In this document: positions 8,085-16,823 of the stretch, in pieces
How the letters are laid out: each line of letters opens with the position of its first letter
How positions within the stretch are numbered: position 1 is the first letter of the stretch
NCBI GenBank assembly: GCA_905233275.1
Contig: CAJODR010000020.1
Location: 1 to 35,748 of the forward strand
Direction: 5' to 3'
DNA length: 35,748 nucleotides
Origin: an uncultured Bacteroidales bacterium
Lineage (GTDB): Bacteria > Bacteroidota > Bacteroidia > Bacteroidales > UBA932
Position numbers and translations under genes: made by a program
Notes under the pieces: model-generated
Told to the model about the DNA's origin: nothing
Databases searched by the model: none
What the model saw: only the letters and a program-made list of their open reading frames with translations

Positions 8085-8669
8085 TTAATTCTCCTCATTG
8101 ATTATGGCCTGGAATGCCGCGTATGCCTGATTGACGCACGTGGTGTAGGCGCGTGATGTGATGGTGGAAGCCGTGATGGCGTCAATGTCGCCGCCGTCCT
8201 TGGAGACGGTGAGGCGGCCGTCGGTGAGACTGTGGGCGCTGAAATCAAGGCCCTTCCACTGGGACATGAATTTTTCGTCCGAGGTGCACTTGGCGCCGAG
8301 GCCCGGAGTCTCGCTGTGCGAGAGAACCGAGGTGTTGTGGACGATACCGTCAGCGGTGATGCCGACGAGAACGGAGAGCGTGCCGCCGAATCCCGCCGTT
8401 TTGGAGGTGATGGCGTAGCCGATGACATTGCCGTCGGCGTCCAGGGCCTTGTCGTAGGGATATTCGACGCCGTCGACCGAGATGACACCCTTTTCGCTGG
8501 AAGCGAATTCGGGAAGCACCTCGGTGAGGGATTTCATGAGTTTGTCGGCCTGGGCCTTCTCGATGGGCTTTTTGGTGATGGCGTAAGCGCCGGCGAGGAT
8601 GGCCGAGCAGACGAGACAGATGGCGGTCAGCGAGATGACCATATTCTTCAGATTGGACTTCAGTGCCAT
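8085..8669 (-). CDS. rnfG: Rnf complex subunit G, FMN-binding
   Basis: 194 aa with one N-terminal membrane helix (about 10-30) and a periplasmic FMN-binding domain. GFGGTLSVLVGI and SHSETPGLGAKC are typical of RnfG/NqrC. The site for covalent FMN transfer by ApbE reads DAITASTITS at 163-172. The usual form is D-x2-S/T-G-A-T, so threonine 169 is the likely attachment residue, with AS in place of GA. It sits 3 bases after rnfD and 3 before rnfE. Confidence 0.94.
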   Translation of the reverse strand: MALKSNLKNMVISLTAICLVCSAILAGAYAITKKPIEKAQADKLMKSLTEVLPEFASSEKGVISVDGVEYPYDKALDADGNVIGYAITSKTAGFGGTLSVLVGITADGIVHNTSVLSHSETPGLGAKCTSDEKFMSQWKGLDFSAHSLTDGRLTVSKDGGDIDAITASTITSRAYTTCVNQAYAAFQAIINEEN

Positions 8670-8672
8670 AGT

Positions 8673-9656
8673 CTATGCCCTCCCGAATTTTTTCTGTTTG
8701 CACCAGCGGTTGATGAGCGGGACAAACGCATTCATTATAAGTATGGCGAACGAAACGCCTTCAGGATAGGACCCGAAGTAGCGGATCATCATCGTGAGGA
8801 AGCCGATGCCGACACCGAAGATGATGCCGCCCTTGACCGACATCGGCGAAGTGACATAGTCGGTTGCCATGAAGCAGGCGCCGAGGATGAGACCGCCGGA
8901 GAGGAGGTTGAAGAGGGGATCGGTGAAGCGGGCCGGATTGATTCCCCAGAAAATGAGGGAAGTGAGGGCCACGGTGACGAAGATGCTGAGGGTGATCCAG
9001 GGCTTGATGACCTTGCGGCAGACGAGGTAGATGAATCCGATGAGAAGCGCCGCCGCGCAGAGCTCACCTGCCGAGCCGCCGAGATTCATGAAGAGAAGGT
9101 CGGAATAGCTGTAGCCGGAAGTGAGGGTGCGGATGTCAGTGCCGGGATGGGTCACCAGCATCTCGTTGACTGCGCTGAGGGGAGTCGCGCCGGTGATGGC
9201 GTCAACGCCGAAAAGGCTCTTGGGTGCCATCCAGGTGGTCATTACCGTAGGGAATGAGACCAGGAGGAACACGCGGCCGACGAGTGCCGGGTTGAACGGA
9301 TTCTGGCCGAGGCCGCCGAATGTCATCTTGGCGACACCGATTGCGATGAGGGCGCCGATGATGACGACCCACCAGGGTGTCGAGAAGGGAAGGTTCATCC
9401 CGAGGAGGATACCGGTCACGATCGCGGACATGTCGGCAATCGTGGAGGGCCTCTTGAGGAGGTAGCGTGTAATCAGGTATTCAAATGCCACACAGGCGGC
9501 CACGCTGGTGCCGAGGACGACAGCCTCCCTCCATCCGTAGAATACAATGGAGAGGACGACGGCCGGAAGGAGCGCTATGACCACGTCGAGCATCAGGCTC
9601 TGCGTGGAATCCTTGCTGTGGATGTGGGGCGAAGGGGAAACGAGAAGATTGCTCAT
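8673..9656 (-). CDS. rnfD: Rnf complex subunit D
   Basis: 327 aa, eight to ten membrane helices. SPSPHIHSKDSTQSLMLDVV at the N terminus and GGLGQNPFNPALVGRVF are RnfD/NqrB hallmarks. VDAITGATPLS at 151-161 is an intact flavinylation motif with threonine 158 as the expected covalent FMN site. RnfD is a core ion-translocating subunit. It follows rnfC by 4 bases and is in the standard B-C-D-G-E-A order. Confidence 0.96.
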   Translation of the reverse strand: MSNLLVSPSPHIHSKDSTQSLMLDVVIALLPAVVLSIVFYGWREAVVLGTSVAACVAFEYLITRYLLKRPSTIADMSAIVTGILLGMNLPFSTPWWVVIIGALIAIGVAKMTFGGLGQNPFNPALVGRVFLLVSFPTVMTTWMAPKSLFGVDAITGATPLSAVNEMLVTHPGTDIRTLTSGYSYSDLLFMNLGGSAGELCAAALLIGFIYLVCRKVIKPWITLSIFVTVALTSLIFWGINPARFTDPLFNLLSGGLILGACFMATDYVTSPMSVKGGIIFGVGIGFLTMMIRYFGSYPEGVSFAILIMNAFVPLINRWCKQKKFGRA

Positions 9657-9660
9657 GATG

Positions 9661-11052
9661 CTACTTGTTTTTTGCGGCTTCGGCGGCTGCCTTTTCAGCG
9701 GCTGCGCGGGCGCGGATGGCTTTCATGACGTCGGCTTTCCCGAGGCGGATCACGTCGAGGAGCGGAATGTTGGCCGGGCAGCTGTAGAGGCAGCATCCGC
9801 ATTCGATGCAATCCTGGGCTGCGTTGGCTTCGAGCTCCTCGGTGAGGCCGAGGCGGGAGAGCTTGTTGAGAAGGAAGGGCTCGAGACCCATGGGGCAGGC
9901 GTCCGCGCATTTGCCGCAGCGGATGCAGGCGGATTCGGGCTTCCTGACGGTCTCTGCGGCCGTGAGGAACAGGAGGGCGGAAGTGCCCTTGAGGGTGGCG
10001 GCGTCGAGATTGGCGACCGCACGGCCCATCATGGGACCGCCGCTGATGACCTTGACTGCGTCTTCGGGCATTCCTCCGAGATAGTCGATGATGGCGCTCA
10101 GCGGGGTGCCGACACGGACGAGGAGGTTGGCCTGGTGGGGGAAGCAGTGGCCGGTGACTGTGACTGAATTGTCGACGATCGGCTTGTTTTTCAGCACAGC
10201 ATCGTAGACGGCGAGGGCCGTCGCGACGTTCTGTACGACTGCTCCGACGTGGATGGGAAGGCCGCCGGATTTGACCTGGCGGTGCATCACGGCGTCGATG
10301 AGCTGTTTCTCACCGCCCTGCGGGTAACGCATCTTGAGAGGCATTACATCGATGCCGGAGAATTTCGGGGAGATCGCCTCGAGCTTTTCGATGACATCGA
10401 GAATGTGGACGATGGCTTCCGGCTTGTTCTCTTCGATGCCGATGGTGCAGGGGACGTCGCCGAGCACCTGCTTGATGATTGCGGCGCCGATGACGACCTG
10501 CTCACCCTTTTCAAGGAGGGTTCGGAAGTCGGATGTGAGGTAGGGCTCGCATTCGCAGCCGTTGATAATCAGGCGTTCGCACTTGGATCCGGGAGGGGGC
10601 GAGAGCTTGACGTGCGTCGGGAATGTGGCGCCGCCGAGACCGACCACGCCGCCCTGGCGAATCTTGTCGAGTATGGCCTTGTTGTCGTCCGGGATATCGG
10701 TGATAACGGTGTCGGAGGTATCGATGCCTTCGAGCCATTCGTCGCCTTCGACTGTTATTTCAATGGTGGTGGCGTTGTTGCCTGCGAGGTCCTTTCTCGG
10801 GCCGACCGACTTGACGGTGCCGGACACCGACGAATGGATAAACGCGGAGACGAATCCGCCCGGCTCAGCAATCACCTGTCCGGCCTTGACCTTGTCACCG
10901 GGCTTGACGACCGGGACAGCAGGGGCGCCGATATGCTGGGCGACCGAAATGTACACGGTAGGCGGAACGGGCATCGGCTCGATGGAGCACTGCCTGGAAA
11001 TCTTGTTGTCGTGGGGATGGACACCGCCGATGGAGAATGATCGTTTTGCCAT
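9661..11052 (-). CDS. rnfC: Rnf complex subunit C
   Basis: 463 aa from the ATG at 11052 (MAKRSFSIGGVHPHDNK). The frame stays open further upstream, but those codons lie inside rnfB and look like nothing. RnfC N-terminal barrel-sandwich region, then the NADH/FMN-binding core (GVVGLGGATFPTHVKLSPP), SLBB segment, and two [4Fe-4S] motifs, CIRCGKCADACP and CIECGCCLYSCP. It is the peripheral subunit that exchanges electrons with NAD(H). The C terminus ends in an Ala/Lys/Glu-rich helix (RARAAAEKAAAEAAKNK), echoing the tail of RnfB next door. It starts one base after the rnfB stop. Confidence 0.96.
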   Translation of the reverse strand: MAKRSFSIGGVHPHDNKISRQCSIEPMPVPPTVYISVAQHIGAPAVPVVKPGDKVKAGQVIAEPGGFVSAFIHSSVSGTVKSVGPRKDLAGNNATTIEITVEGDEWLEGIDTSDTVITDIPDDNKAILDKIRQGGVVGLGGATFPTHVKLSPPPGSKCERLIINGCECEPYLTSDFRTLLEKGEQVVIGAAIIKQVLGDVPCTIGIEENKPEAIVHILDVIEKLEAISPKFSGIDVMPLKMRYPQGGEKQLIDAVMHRQVKSGGLPIHVGAVVQNVATALAVYDAVLKNKPIVDNSVTVTGHCFPHQANLLVRVGTPLSAIIDYLGGMPEDAVKVISGGPMMGRAVANLDAATLKGTSALLFLTAAETVRKPESACIRCGKCADACPMGLEPFLLNKLSRLGLTEELEANAAQDCIECGCCLYSCPANIPLLDVIRLGKADVMKAIRARAAAEKAAAEAAKNK

Positions 11053-11053
11053 A

Positions 11054-12010
11054 TTACTTGTCCTCCGTGGTTTTAGGGGCCGCGGCTTTGGCTGCTGCTT
11101 CTTCAGCTGCTTTAGCGGCGGCTGCTGCTTCTTCGCGCTCTTTCTTCTGGCGCTCGAGGATGCGGGCTTTGGTGGCCTCGCGGTCGAGGGGCTTGGGGAA
11201 GCCGCTCTCGTGGATGGCGCCGGTGGGGCACATGGCGATACATTCGCGACAGAGCTTGCACTTGGCGGCATCGATGTAGGCGAGATTGTCGGTTACGGTG
11301 ATGGCGCCGTGGCGGCAGGTCTTCTCGCAGATGCCGCAGCCGATGCAGGCGGCTCCGCAGGCTTTCTTTGCGGCGGGACCCTTGTCCTTGTTGCGGCAGG
11401 AGACCCAGACGCGCATACCGCGGGGGCCTTTCGGGCGAAGCTCGATGAGAGCCTTGGGGCAGGTCTTGACGCAGTTGCCGCAGGCGGTACACTTCTCCTC
11501 GTCGACGACGGGGAGGCCGGTCTCCGGATCCATTGAAAGGGCTCCGAAGGGGCAGGCTTCGACGCAGTCGCCGCAGCCGAGGCAGCCGAATGCGCAGCCT
11601 GTGTCACCGCTGTAGAGAGTGGCCTTGACGCGGCAGGAAGCGAATCCGCCGTAATCGTTGACCTTCGGACGGACCGAGCAGCTGCCGTTGCAGCGGACGA
11701 CGGCCACTTCGGGAGCCTTCTCCTTGACCTCGAAGCCGAGGATGGCTGCCACTTTGGCCATCGTTTCGTTGCCGCCCACGGGACAGAAGTGGTTGTCCAG
11801 GTTGGGCGCCTTGACAGCTGCGTCGGCGAACGCACGGCAGCCTGCGTATCCGCAGCCGCCGCAGTTGGCGCCGGGCATCACGGCTTCGACCTCGTCGATC
11901 CTCGGGTCCTCTTCAACCCTGAAGCTCCTCGCTACAAGGAAGAGGACGGCGGCAAGGACGAGACCGAGAATGGTCGTGACCGCAATTGTCCAGATGATGA
12001 TAGATGTCAT
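11054..12010 (-). CDS. rnfB: Rnf complex subunit B, ferredoxin-like
   Basis: 318 aa. One N-terminal membrane helix (about 4-28), then the RnfB-type [4Fe-4S] domain CGGCGYAGC with a later CP, followed by ferredoxin-type cysteine motifs: CLGCGDCVEACP, CTACGNCVKTCP, CIGCGICEKTC (with Arg instead of Pro next) and CKLCRECIAMCP. It accepts electrons from ferredoxin for the complex. The last ~35 residues are a charged, alanine-rich coiled tail (REEAAAAAKAAEEAAAKAAA). Its ATG overlaps the end of the rseC-like gene by four bases. Confidence 0.96.
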   Translation of the reverse strand: MTSIIIWTIAVTTILGLVLAAVLFLVARSFRVEEDPRIDEVEAVMPGANCGGCGYAGCRAFADAAVKAPNLDNHFCPVGGNETMAKVAAILGFEVKEKAPEVAVVRCNGSCSVRPKVNDYGGFASCRVKATLYSGDTGCAFGCLGCGDCVEACPFGALSMDPETGLPVVDEEKCTACGNCVKTCPKALIELRPKGPRGMRVWVSCRNKDKGPAAKKACGAACIGCGICEKTCRHGAITVTDNLAYIDAAKCKLCRECIAMCPTGAIHESGFPKPLDREATKARILERQKKEREEAAAAAKAAEEAAAKAAAPKTTEDK

Positions 12011-12447
12011 TGTATGGAATTATTGGTTTGTTTGCGTTCGATTGTGAAAATGTATTCCTTTTTGAAACGGTCCCGGAGGAGCCAGAGCACGAAGTAGTAC
12101 AGGGCCACGGCGCCGATGCCGGAAAGGCCGGCGACGAGGTCGGAACCGCCGAGGCCACTCACCGTAAGAGTGACCGCCAGCAGCACGAGAAGGGGTATCA
12201 TATAGGAAATGAACACGGCCTTGAGCCCCATCGTGCCGCGAAGCACGACGTTGACCTCCTCCCCGACGGAGTAGTTGTCGTATGGGGAAGTGGGGACCAC
12301 GACGACCTTTTTCTTCATTTCCGCAATGTTGCACAGACCTGCCGCATGACAAGCGCCGCAGGCTGATTCGGAGATGAATTCGACGGTAGTCGCCGAAGGG
12401 GTGATCTCCGTGATCCTGCCGCTGTGCGATACCTTCTCCGAAGCCAT
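12007..12447 (-). CDS. rseC: RseC/MucC-type positive regulator-like membrane protein
   Basis: 146 aa. An N-terminal domain with a cysteine cluster ACGACHAAGLC (about 30-40) is followed by two membrane helices (about 75-97 and 105-125) and a basic tail. This is the RseC/MucC architecture; in enterobacteria RseC is tied to SoxR reduction together with the Rnf homolog Rsx, and in Bacteroidota it commonly precedes rnfB. It overlaps dnaB by one base and rnfB by four. A redox or assembly role with Rnf is inferred from family and position. Confidence 0.85.
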   Translation of the reverse strand: MASEKVSHSGRITEITPSATTVEFISESACGACHAAGLCNIAEMKKKVVVVPTSPYDNYSVGEEVNVVLRGTMGLKAVFISYMIPLLVLLAVTLTVSGLGGSDLVAGLSGIGAVALYYFVLWLLRDRFKKEYIFTIERKQTNNSIQ

Positions 12448-13934
12448 CAGAATGCGGGTTGGAATTCGTCGGAGCCGTAGTAGGGAGCGTTCATGGAGGA
12501 CTCTACCTCTATCTGACGGGCATCGTTCACAAGGTTGTCAGACGGTTCCACGAAGCGGACCTTTTCGCTCTTGAAGCGCATTTCAATCTCGCCGGTGGCA
12601 CCGTTGCGGTGTTTGGCGATGATGATGTAGGTGGTCTCCTTGCCGTCCGGGGTCTCGCTGAGGCCGAGGAAGTCGGGACGGTGGATGAAGAGGACCATAT
12701 CGGCATCCTGCTCGATCGAGCCGGATTCGCGGAGGTCGGAGAGCTGGGGCTTTCCGTTGCCCTTGTCCCTCTGGACCGCCTGGCGGGAGAGCTGCGAAAG
12801 GGCGATGATCGGGACCTCAAGCTCCTTGGCGGTAGCCTTCAACGCGCGGGAGATGGCCGCGACCTCCTGCTCCCTCATTCCGCGAAGCTCGGGCGGACCC
12901 TGCATGAGCTGGAGGTAGTCGACGATGATGAGGCGGACGCCTTTCTGCTTGACGAGGCGTTTGGCCTTGGTGCGGAATTCCATGATGGGAATACCGGGGG
13001 TGTCGTCGATATAGAGGGGGGCCTTGGAGAGGTCCTTGAGGGTGGTTTCGAGCTGGGTCCATTCGTACGGCTCCAGGTCGCTGCCGCCCTTGATCTTGTC
13101 AGAAGGAAGGCCGGACTCCGAAGTCATTAGGCGCTTGGCCAGCTGGATGGCCGACATCTCGAGGGAGAAGAATGCTACCGGCATATTGAACTGCACGGCG
13201 GCGTTGCGCGCAAGGTTGAGGGAGAATGCGGTCTTGCCTACCGAAGGACGGGCCGCGAGAATGATGAGGTCGGACTTTTGCCAGCCCATCGTGACGCGGT
13301 CGATGGATTCGAATCCGGACGGGACGCCGTTGGGACCCTTGTGGCCCTGGATCTCCTGGAGGTCGTTGAGGGCGGTGTTGATGATTGAACCGATCTCCTG
13401 GACGTCGCGCTTGACGTTGTTCTGGATTGCGGCGTAGACCTTGGACTGTGCGGAGTCCATGAGGTCGTCCACCTTGACAGAATCGTCGTAAGCCTCGGTA
13501 AGTATCTCGTGGGAAGCCTTGATAAGGGCGCGCTGGATGGTCTTCTGCTTGAGTATCTTGATGTAGTACTCGATGTGGGCCGCTGCGCCTACCTTCTGGG
13601 AGAGCCCCGCAAGGGTGACGGCGCCGCCTACGGCTTCCAGGTTGCCCTTGGAATGCAGGCGGTCGCTGACGGTCAGGATGTCGACGGCGCTGTGCTCGTT
13701 GACGAGCGAGACCATCGACTCGAAGATCATCCGGTGCCTTTCGTCGTAGAAACACTCCGGAGAGAGCTCGTCCATCGCTTCGTCGATGACGGCGGGCTCG
13801 ATGAGCATTGCGCCGAGGACGGCCTCCTCGACATCGAGGGCCTGGGGCGGCTTGTTGCCCATTTCCAGGCCGAGGGTGTCGAGATTGAGCTCCTGGGCGT
13901 TTTTACGGCCGGTTTTCCTGGATGCTTCGGGCAT
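12447..13934 (-). CDS. dnaB: Replicative DNA helicase DnaB
   Basis: 495 aa, usual length, no intein. N-terminal DnaB domain (about 30-130, QALDVEEAVLGAMLIEP), then the RecA-like helicase core with Walker A ARPSVGKT at 228-235, Walker B LIIVDYLQLM, and the DLRESGSIEQDAD segment. It unwinds DNA ahead of the replication fork using ATP. The start follows the zinc-ribbon gene by 3 bases and its stop overlaps the rseC start, so it sits mid-operon between cell-envelope and respiratory genes. Confidence 0.97.
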   Translation of the reverse strand: MPEASRKTGRKNAQELNLDTLGLEMGNKPPQALDVEEAVLGAMLIEPAVIDEAMDELSPECFYDERHRMIFESMVSLVNEHSAVDILTVSDRLHSKGNLEAVGGAVTLAGLSQKVGAAAHIEYYIKILKQKTIQRALIKASHEILTEAYDDSVKVDDLMDSAQSKVYAAIQNNVKRDVQEIGSIINTALNDLQEIQGHKGPNGVPSGFESIDRVTMGWQKSDLIILAARPSVGKTAFSLNLARNAAVQFNMPVAFFSLEMSAIQLAKRLMTSESGLPSDKIKGGSDLEPYEWTQLETTLKDLSKAPLYIDDTPGIPIMEFRTKAKRLVKQKGVRLIIVDYLQLMQGPPELRGMREQEVAAISRALKATAKELEVPIIALSQLSRQAVQRDKGNGKPQLSDLRESGSIEQDADMVLFIHRPDFLGLSETPDGKETTYIIIAKHRNGATGEIEMRFKSEKVRFVEPSDNLVNDARQIEVESSMNAPYYGSDEFQPAF

Positions 13935-13937
13935 GGT

Positions 13938-14756
13938 TTAGTCCTGGTCTTCTGAAGGGAGGATGATACGGCCGCAGTGCTCGCAGATAATGAGCCTCTT
14001 GCCGCCGGCGATGTCGAGGAGCCTCTGGGGAGTGATGGTGTTGAAGCATCCTCCGCAGGAGTTGCCGCCGAACACGGTGACGACTGCGAGATGGTTGTGG
14101 ACGCTTGCGCGAATACGTTCGTAAGCGCTCATGGTGCGCTCGTCGATGCGGGTGGCGCACTGCTCCCTCGTGGCGACGAGTTTTTTCTCCTCGGCGGCGG
14201 TGGATTCGACGATGGAATTGAGCTCTTCCTTCTTGGCCTTGAGGTCTTCGTTGCGGATGTCGATGTGGTCCTTGATGTCATCGAGGGCTGCCTTGCGGTT
14301 GGAGATCTCGTGACGGGTGTCGAAGATATCCTTCTCGGCGATGTCCTTCAGCAGAGAGGTGTTTTCGATTTCCTTGGAGATCGAATCGTATTCGCGGCTG
14401 TTGGAGATGCCTTCGAGCTGTTTCTGGTATTTTGCGATGAGGTCGTCGTACTCGAGGCCCTGCTGGCGGTTCATTGCAATCTTTTCGTTCATGCCGTCGA
14501 TTTCAGCGTTGATGACGGCCGCTTTGGCCTTGAGGCCGGCGATTTCGTTTTCGATTGCTTCTACCTCTGCGGGAAGCTCTCCGCGGAGCTGGACGATCTT
14601 GTCAATCTCCGAATCCGCTTTCTGGAGCTCGTGGAGGGTCCTGAGTTTTTCCTCTACCGGGATGTCGGAATCTGCGAAATTCTTCTGCAGGGAGACGAAG
14701 GTTTCCCGGTTGTCGATGGGGGTTGCGACTTTTTTCGTTGTCTTCTTTGTAGCCAT
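13938..14756 (-). CDS. C4 zinc-ribbon coiled-coil protein (CdsZ/DUF164 type)
   Basis: 272 aa. A lysine/threonine-rich start (MATKKTTKKVATP) is followed by a long antiparallel coiled coil (about 25-205) and a C-terminal zinc ribbon with CGGC at 234-237 and CEHC at 258-261. This is the architecture of the DUF164/zf-RING_7 family, found near nif3 in many bacteria, as here (nif3 ends 7 bases upstream). Family members are implicated in nucleic-acid or ribosome-related roles, but the function is not settled. Confidence 0.88.
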   Translation of the reverse strand: MATKKTTKKVATPIDNRETFVSLQKNFADSDIPVEEKLRTLHELQKADSEIDKIVQLRGELPAEVEAIENEIAGLKAKAAVINAEIDGMNEKIAMNRQQGLEYDDLIAKYQKQLEGISNSREYDSISKEIENTSLLKDIAEKDIFDTRHEISNRKAALDDIKDHIDIRNEDLKAKKEELNSIVESTAAEEKKLVATREQCATRIDERTMSAYERIRASVHNHLAVVTVFGGNSCGGCFNTITPQRLLDIAGGKRLIICEHCGRIILPSEDQD

Positions 14757-14763
14757 ATCGTTG

Positions 14764-15543
14764 CTAGTAATAGTAAATCGGATTGCTGTGCTCGAGCTTT
14801 TCGCTTAAGCGAACTGCAAAGGTAGGAAATTTTTTCCGTAACTCCTCAACAAATGTCCCGGCGATGTGCGCTTCGCTCTCAAAATGTCCTATATCCATGA
14901 TCATGAAGCCCTCCGGGGTGAAAAAATGGTGGTATGAAATGTCCGCCGAAATGTAGAGCTGGGCCCCTGCTTTCATGGCCGCACCGATGAGGGACGAGCC
15001 GCTGCCACCGCAGAATGCAACATCCTGTACGAGCCCTTCCACCGGCCTTGACGCCCTCACTACGCTGACGCCGAATACACTCTTCAGCAGGGAGACGATC
15101 TCACCCGGCTCCTTGGCTTCCGGGAACCGCCCGATAATGCCGAGCCCTGTGTCGCCCTCCTCCGGATCCAGGATGCGTAAGTCCTTGAGCCCCAGCCTTT
15201 CGGCGAATTCCCAACTGACCCCGCCGCGAACCTTGTCCGCCGTCGTATGTGCCGAATACACGGCGATCCCGCCGCGAATGGCCTTGATTACCGCGCACCC
15301 CACCGGATCTTCCGGACGGATCTGCTTGAGCCCGCCGAAAATGAGCGGATGGTGCGTTACGACCAAGTTGCAACCCTTTTCGATAGCCTCGTCAATGAGC
15401 TCCGGGGTGCAGTCGAATCCCACCAGGACGCCGCTCACCTCGTCTTCCGGGCTGCCTATCGAAAGCCCGCTGTTGTCCCATCCCTCCTGCACGGAGAGCG
15501 GAGCGAATTCCTCCAGCGCGGAGGCTATATCCTTCACTTTCAT
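14764..15543 (-). CDS. Nif3-like dinuclear metal-centre protein
   Basis: 259 aa. WDNSGLSIGSPEDEVSGVLV and LVVTHHPLIFGGL (His 64-65) near the N terminus and DIGHFESEAHI near the C terminus are the metal-binding signatures of the NIF3/YbgI family, annotated as GTP cyclohydrolase 1 type 2-like. The length matches the short form without the PII-like insertion that many Bacteroidota members (about 365 aa) carry. It overlaps the merR gene by four bases (ATGA). The physiological reaction is not established for the family. Confidence 0.92.
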   Translation of the reverse strand: MKVKDIASALEEFAPLSVQEGWDNSGLSIGSPEDEVSGVLVGFDCTPELIDEAIEKGCNLVVTHHPLIFGGLKQIRPEDPVGCAVIKAIRGGIAVYSAHTTADKVRGGVSWEFAERLGLKDLRILDPEEGDTGLGIIGRFPEAKEPGEIVSLLKSVFGVSVVRASRPVEGLVQDVAFCGGSGSSLIGAAMKAGAQLYISADISYHHFFTPEGFMIMDIGHFESEAHIAGTFVEELRKKFPTFAVRLSEKLEHSNPIYYY

Positions 15544-15857
15544 AGGGACTTCCTCACGGCTTCGAGGTCCTTGCGGATGCGTTTTAGGCCTTCCACAGCC
15601 TCGACTTTCTTCTTCAGGGAATTCTTTTCGCCCTTGAGCTTCTTTTCGGCCCCGTCGATGGTGAGCCCGCAGTCCCTCAGGAGGAACTGGATCTGCTTGA
15701 GGGCGTCGATGTCTTCGGGCGAGAAGAGACGGTTGCCCTTGGCGTTGCGCTTGGGGCTGACATGGGCGGAGAAACTGTCTGACCAGAAGCGGATTGCGGA
15801 AGTGTTCTCGCCGAGCAGGCGGGCGACTTCACCGATAGTGTAGTAGAGTTTTTCCAT
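15540..15857 (-). CDS. MerR-family transcriptional regulator
   Basis: 105 aa from the ATG at 15857 (MEKLYYTIGEVARLLGEN); a TTG five codons upstream would also be in frame but is less likely. N-terminal winged HTH of MerR type (TIGEVARLLGENTSAIRFW, then the wing NAKGNRLFSPEDIDALKQI), then a dimerising coiled coil (about 75-105) with no effector domain or cysteines. Such short MerR proteins are common in Bacteroidota. It starts 11 bases after the M23 gene. Targets unknown. Confidence 0.88.
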   Translation of the reverse strand: MEKLYYTIGEVARLLGENTSAIRFWSDSFSAHVSPKRNAKGNRLFSPEDIDALKQIQFLLRDCGLTIDGAEKKLKGEKNSLKKKVEAVEGLKRIRKDLEAVRKSL

Positions 15858-15868
15858 CTTTTCTGATA

Positions 15869-16819
15869 TCAATCGAGTGACTGGCCGGTACGTTCGGCCA
15901 TATAGAGGAGGTTGGAATATGCGGTAGGGGAGAGGTCGGCGAAAAAGAACGCCGTCGGCTCAAGGCTCAGGCTGTCGCGAATGACCTCGTAGTGGAGATG
16001 GGGTGCGAAACTGTTGCCGGAGATGCCGCTGGCGCCGATGCGATCGCCGCGGCTGACCGCCTGTCCGGGCTTGACGCTGATCTCCGACAGATGAACGTAA
16101 CGTGTCCTATAACCACCCTGGTGCTTGATTTCGACATAATTGCCGAGGCCTTTGCGGTCCGTGCTGACAGCCGTCACGGTGCCGGACGCCGCGGCGAATA
16201 TGTCAGTGCCCTGGAGCACTATGAAATCGATACCCTGATGCGGCAGGGGAACTTTGAAGAAGGGATTGATCTTCTCGCCCGAGGATGCGCCGATCTGGGC
16301 GAGCGAGAGGTCTTTAATGGGGAGAGACATCGGCGGGACGGCGGATCCTTTGCCGAGCAGGTCGGCGATGGCCTCGAAGTTTTCCTCAACCCTTCCGGCG
16401 GTCTTTTCCGCCCGGTCGAGACGCCCGGCGGTGTACTTCAGGAGCCCCGCGTCGGGAATGGTGTCCGTCACCTTCAGGAAGTCCACTTCGCCGGAAAGCG
16501 AAGGGGAGGGGGCGTCGTTGTAAAACAGTGACCTATAGATATTTCCGTCTCTGAGTGTGAGATAGTCAACCTCTTCGCGCAGCAGGCGCTGGCCCTCCAC
16601 AAGCTCGTCGTAGTGGCTGCTGTAGGCGGCGTTTTCGGCCTTGAGCCTGCGGTCCTCGTCAGTAGTGATGAAGATGGAGAATATGGCGAACAGCACGAAC
16701 GACAGGGGAATGGCCGCCAGCAGGTAGCCGCCGATGCGTCCGAGCACCTTTTTCCAGCGTTTTTTGTCCCGCCGGAAACGGAGTTTTTCCCTGTCGAATA
16801 TTACGTTCTTCTTTGCCAT
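15869..16819 (-). CDS. M23 (LytM) family metallopeptidase, membrane anchored
   Basis: 316 aa. Basic cytoplasmic N terminus, one membrane helix (about 30-52), a coiled-coil stalk (about 55-155), and a LytM domain. The zinc ligands are present: HQGID (His194, Asp198) and HLH (His274, His276), with His243 in YVHLS as the catalytic partner. Family members cut peptidoglycan cross-bridges or act on cell division and shape. It is the second of two tandem M23 genes, 4 bases after the first. Confidence 0.92.
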   Translation of the reverse strand: MAKKNVIFDREKLRFRRDKKRWKKVLGRIGGYLLAAIPLSFVLFAIFSIFITTDEDRRLKAENAAYSSHYDELVEGQRLLREEVDYLTLRDGNIYRSLFYNDAPSPSLSGEVDFLKVTDTIPDAGLLKYTAGRLDRAEKTAGRVEENFEAIADLLGKGSAVPPMSLPIKDLSLAQIGASSGEKINPFFKVPLPHQGIDFIVLQGTDIFAAASGTVTAVSTDRKGLGNYVEIKHQGGYRTRYVHLSEISVKPGQAVSRGDRIGASGISGNSFAPHLHYEVIRDSLSLEPTAFFFADLSPTAYSNLLYMAERTGQSLD

Positions 16820-16823
16820 CCCG

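Noticed and set aside
8232..9257. A 341-codon open frame on the plus strand over rnfG/rnfD
   Set aside because: It is antisense to two clearly identified genes; its composition (runs of Gly, Glu, Asp) is the mirror of GC-rich coding sequence and no motif is present.
11053..11271. A longer N terminus for RnfC
   Set aside because: The extra 73 codons lie wholly inside rnfB and read as low-complexity Ser/Pro/Lys; the RnfC family starts at MAKRSFSIGGVHPHDNK.
12447..13934. An intein in DnaB
   Set aside because: DnaB is a frequent intein host, but the protein has the normal 495-aa length and the Walker A region is continuous.
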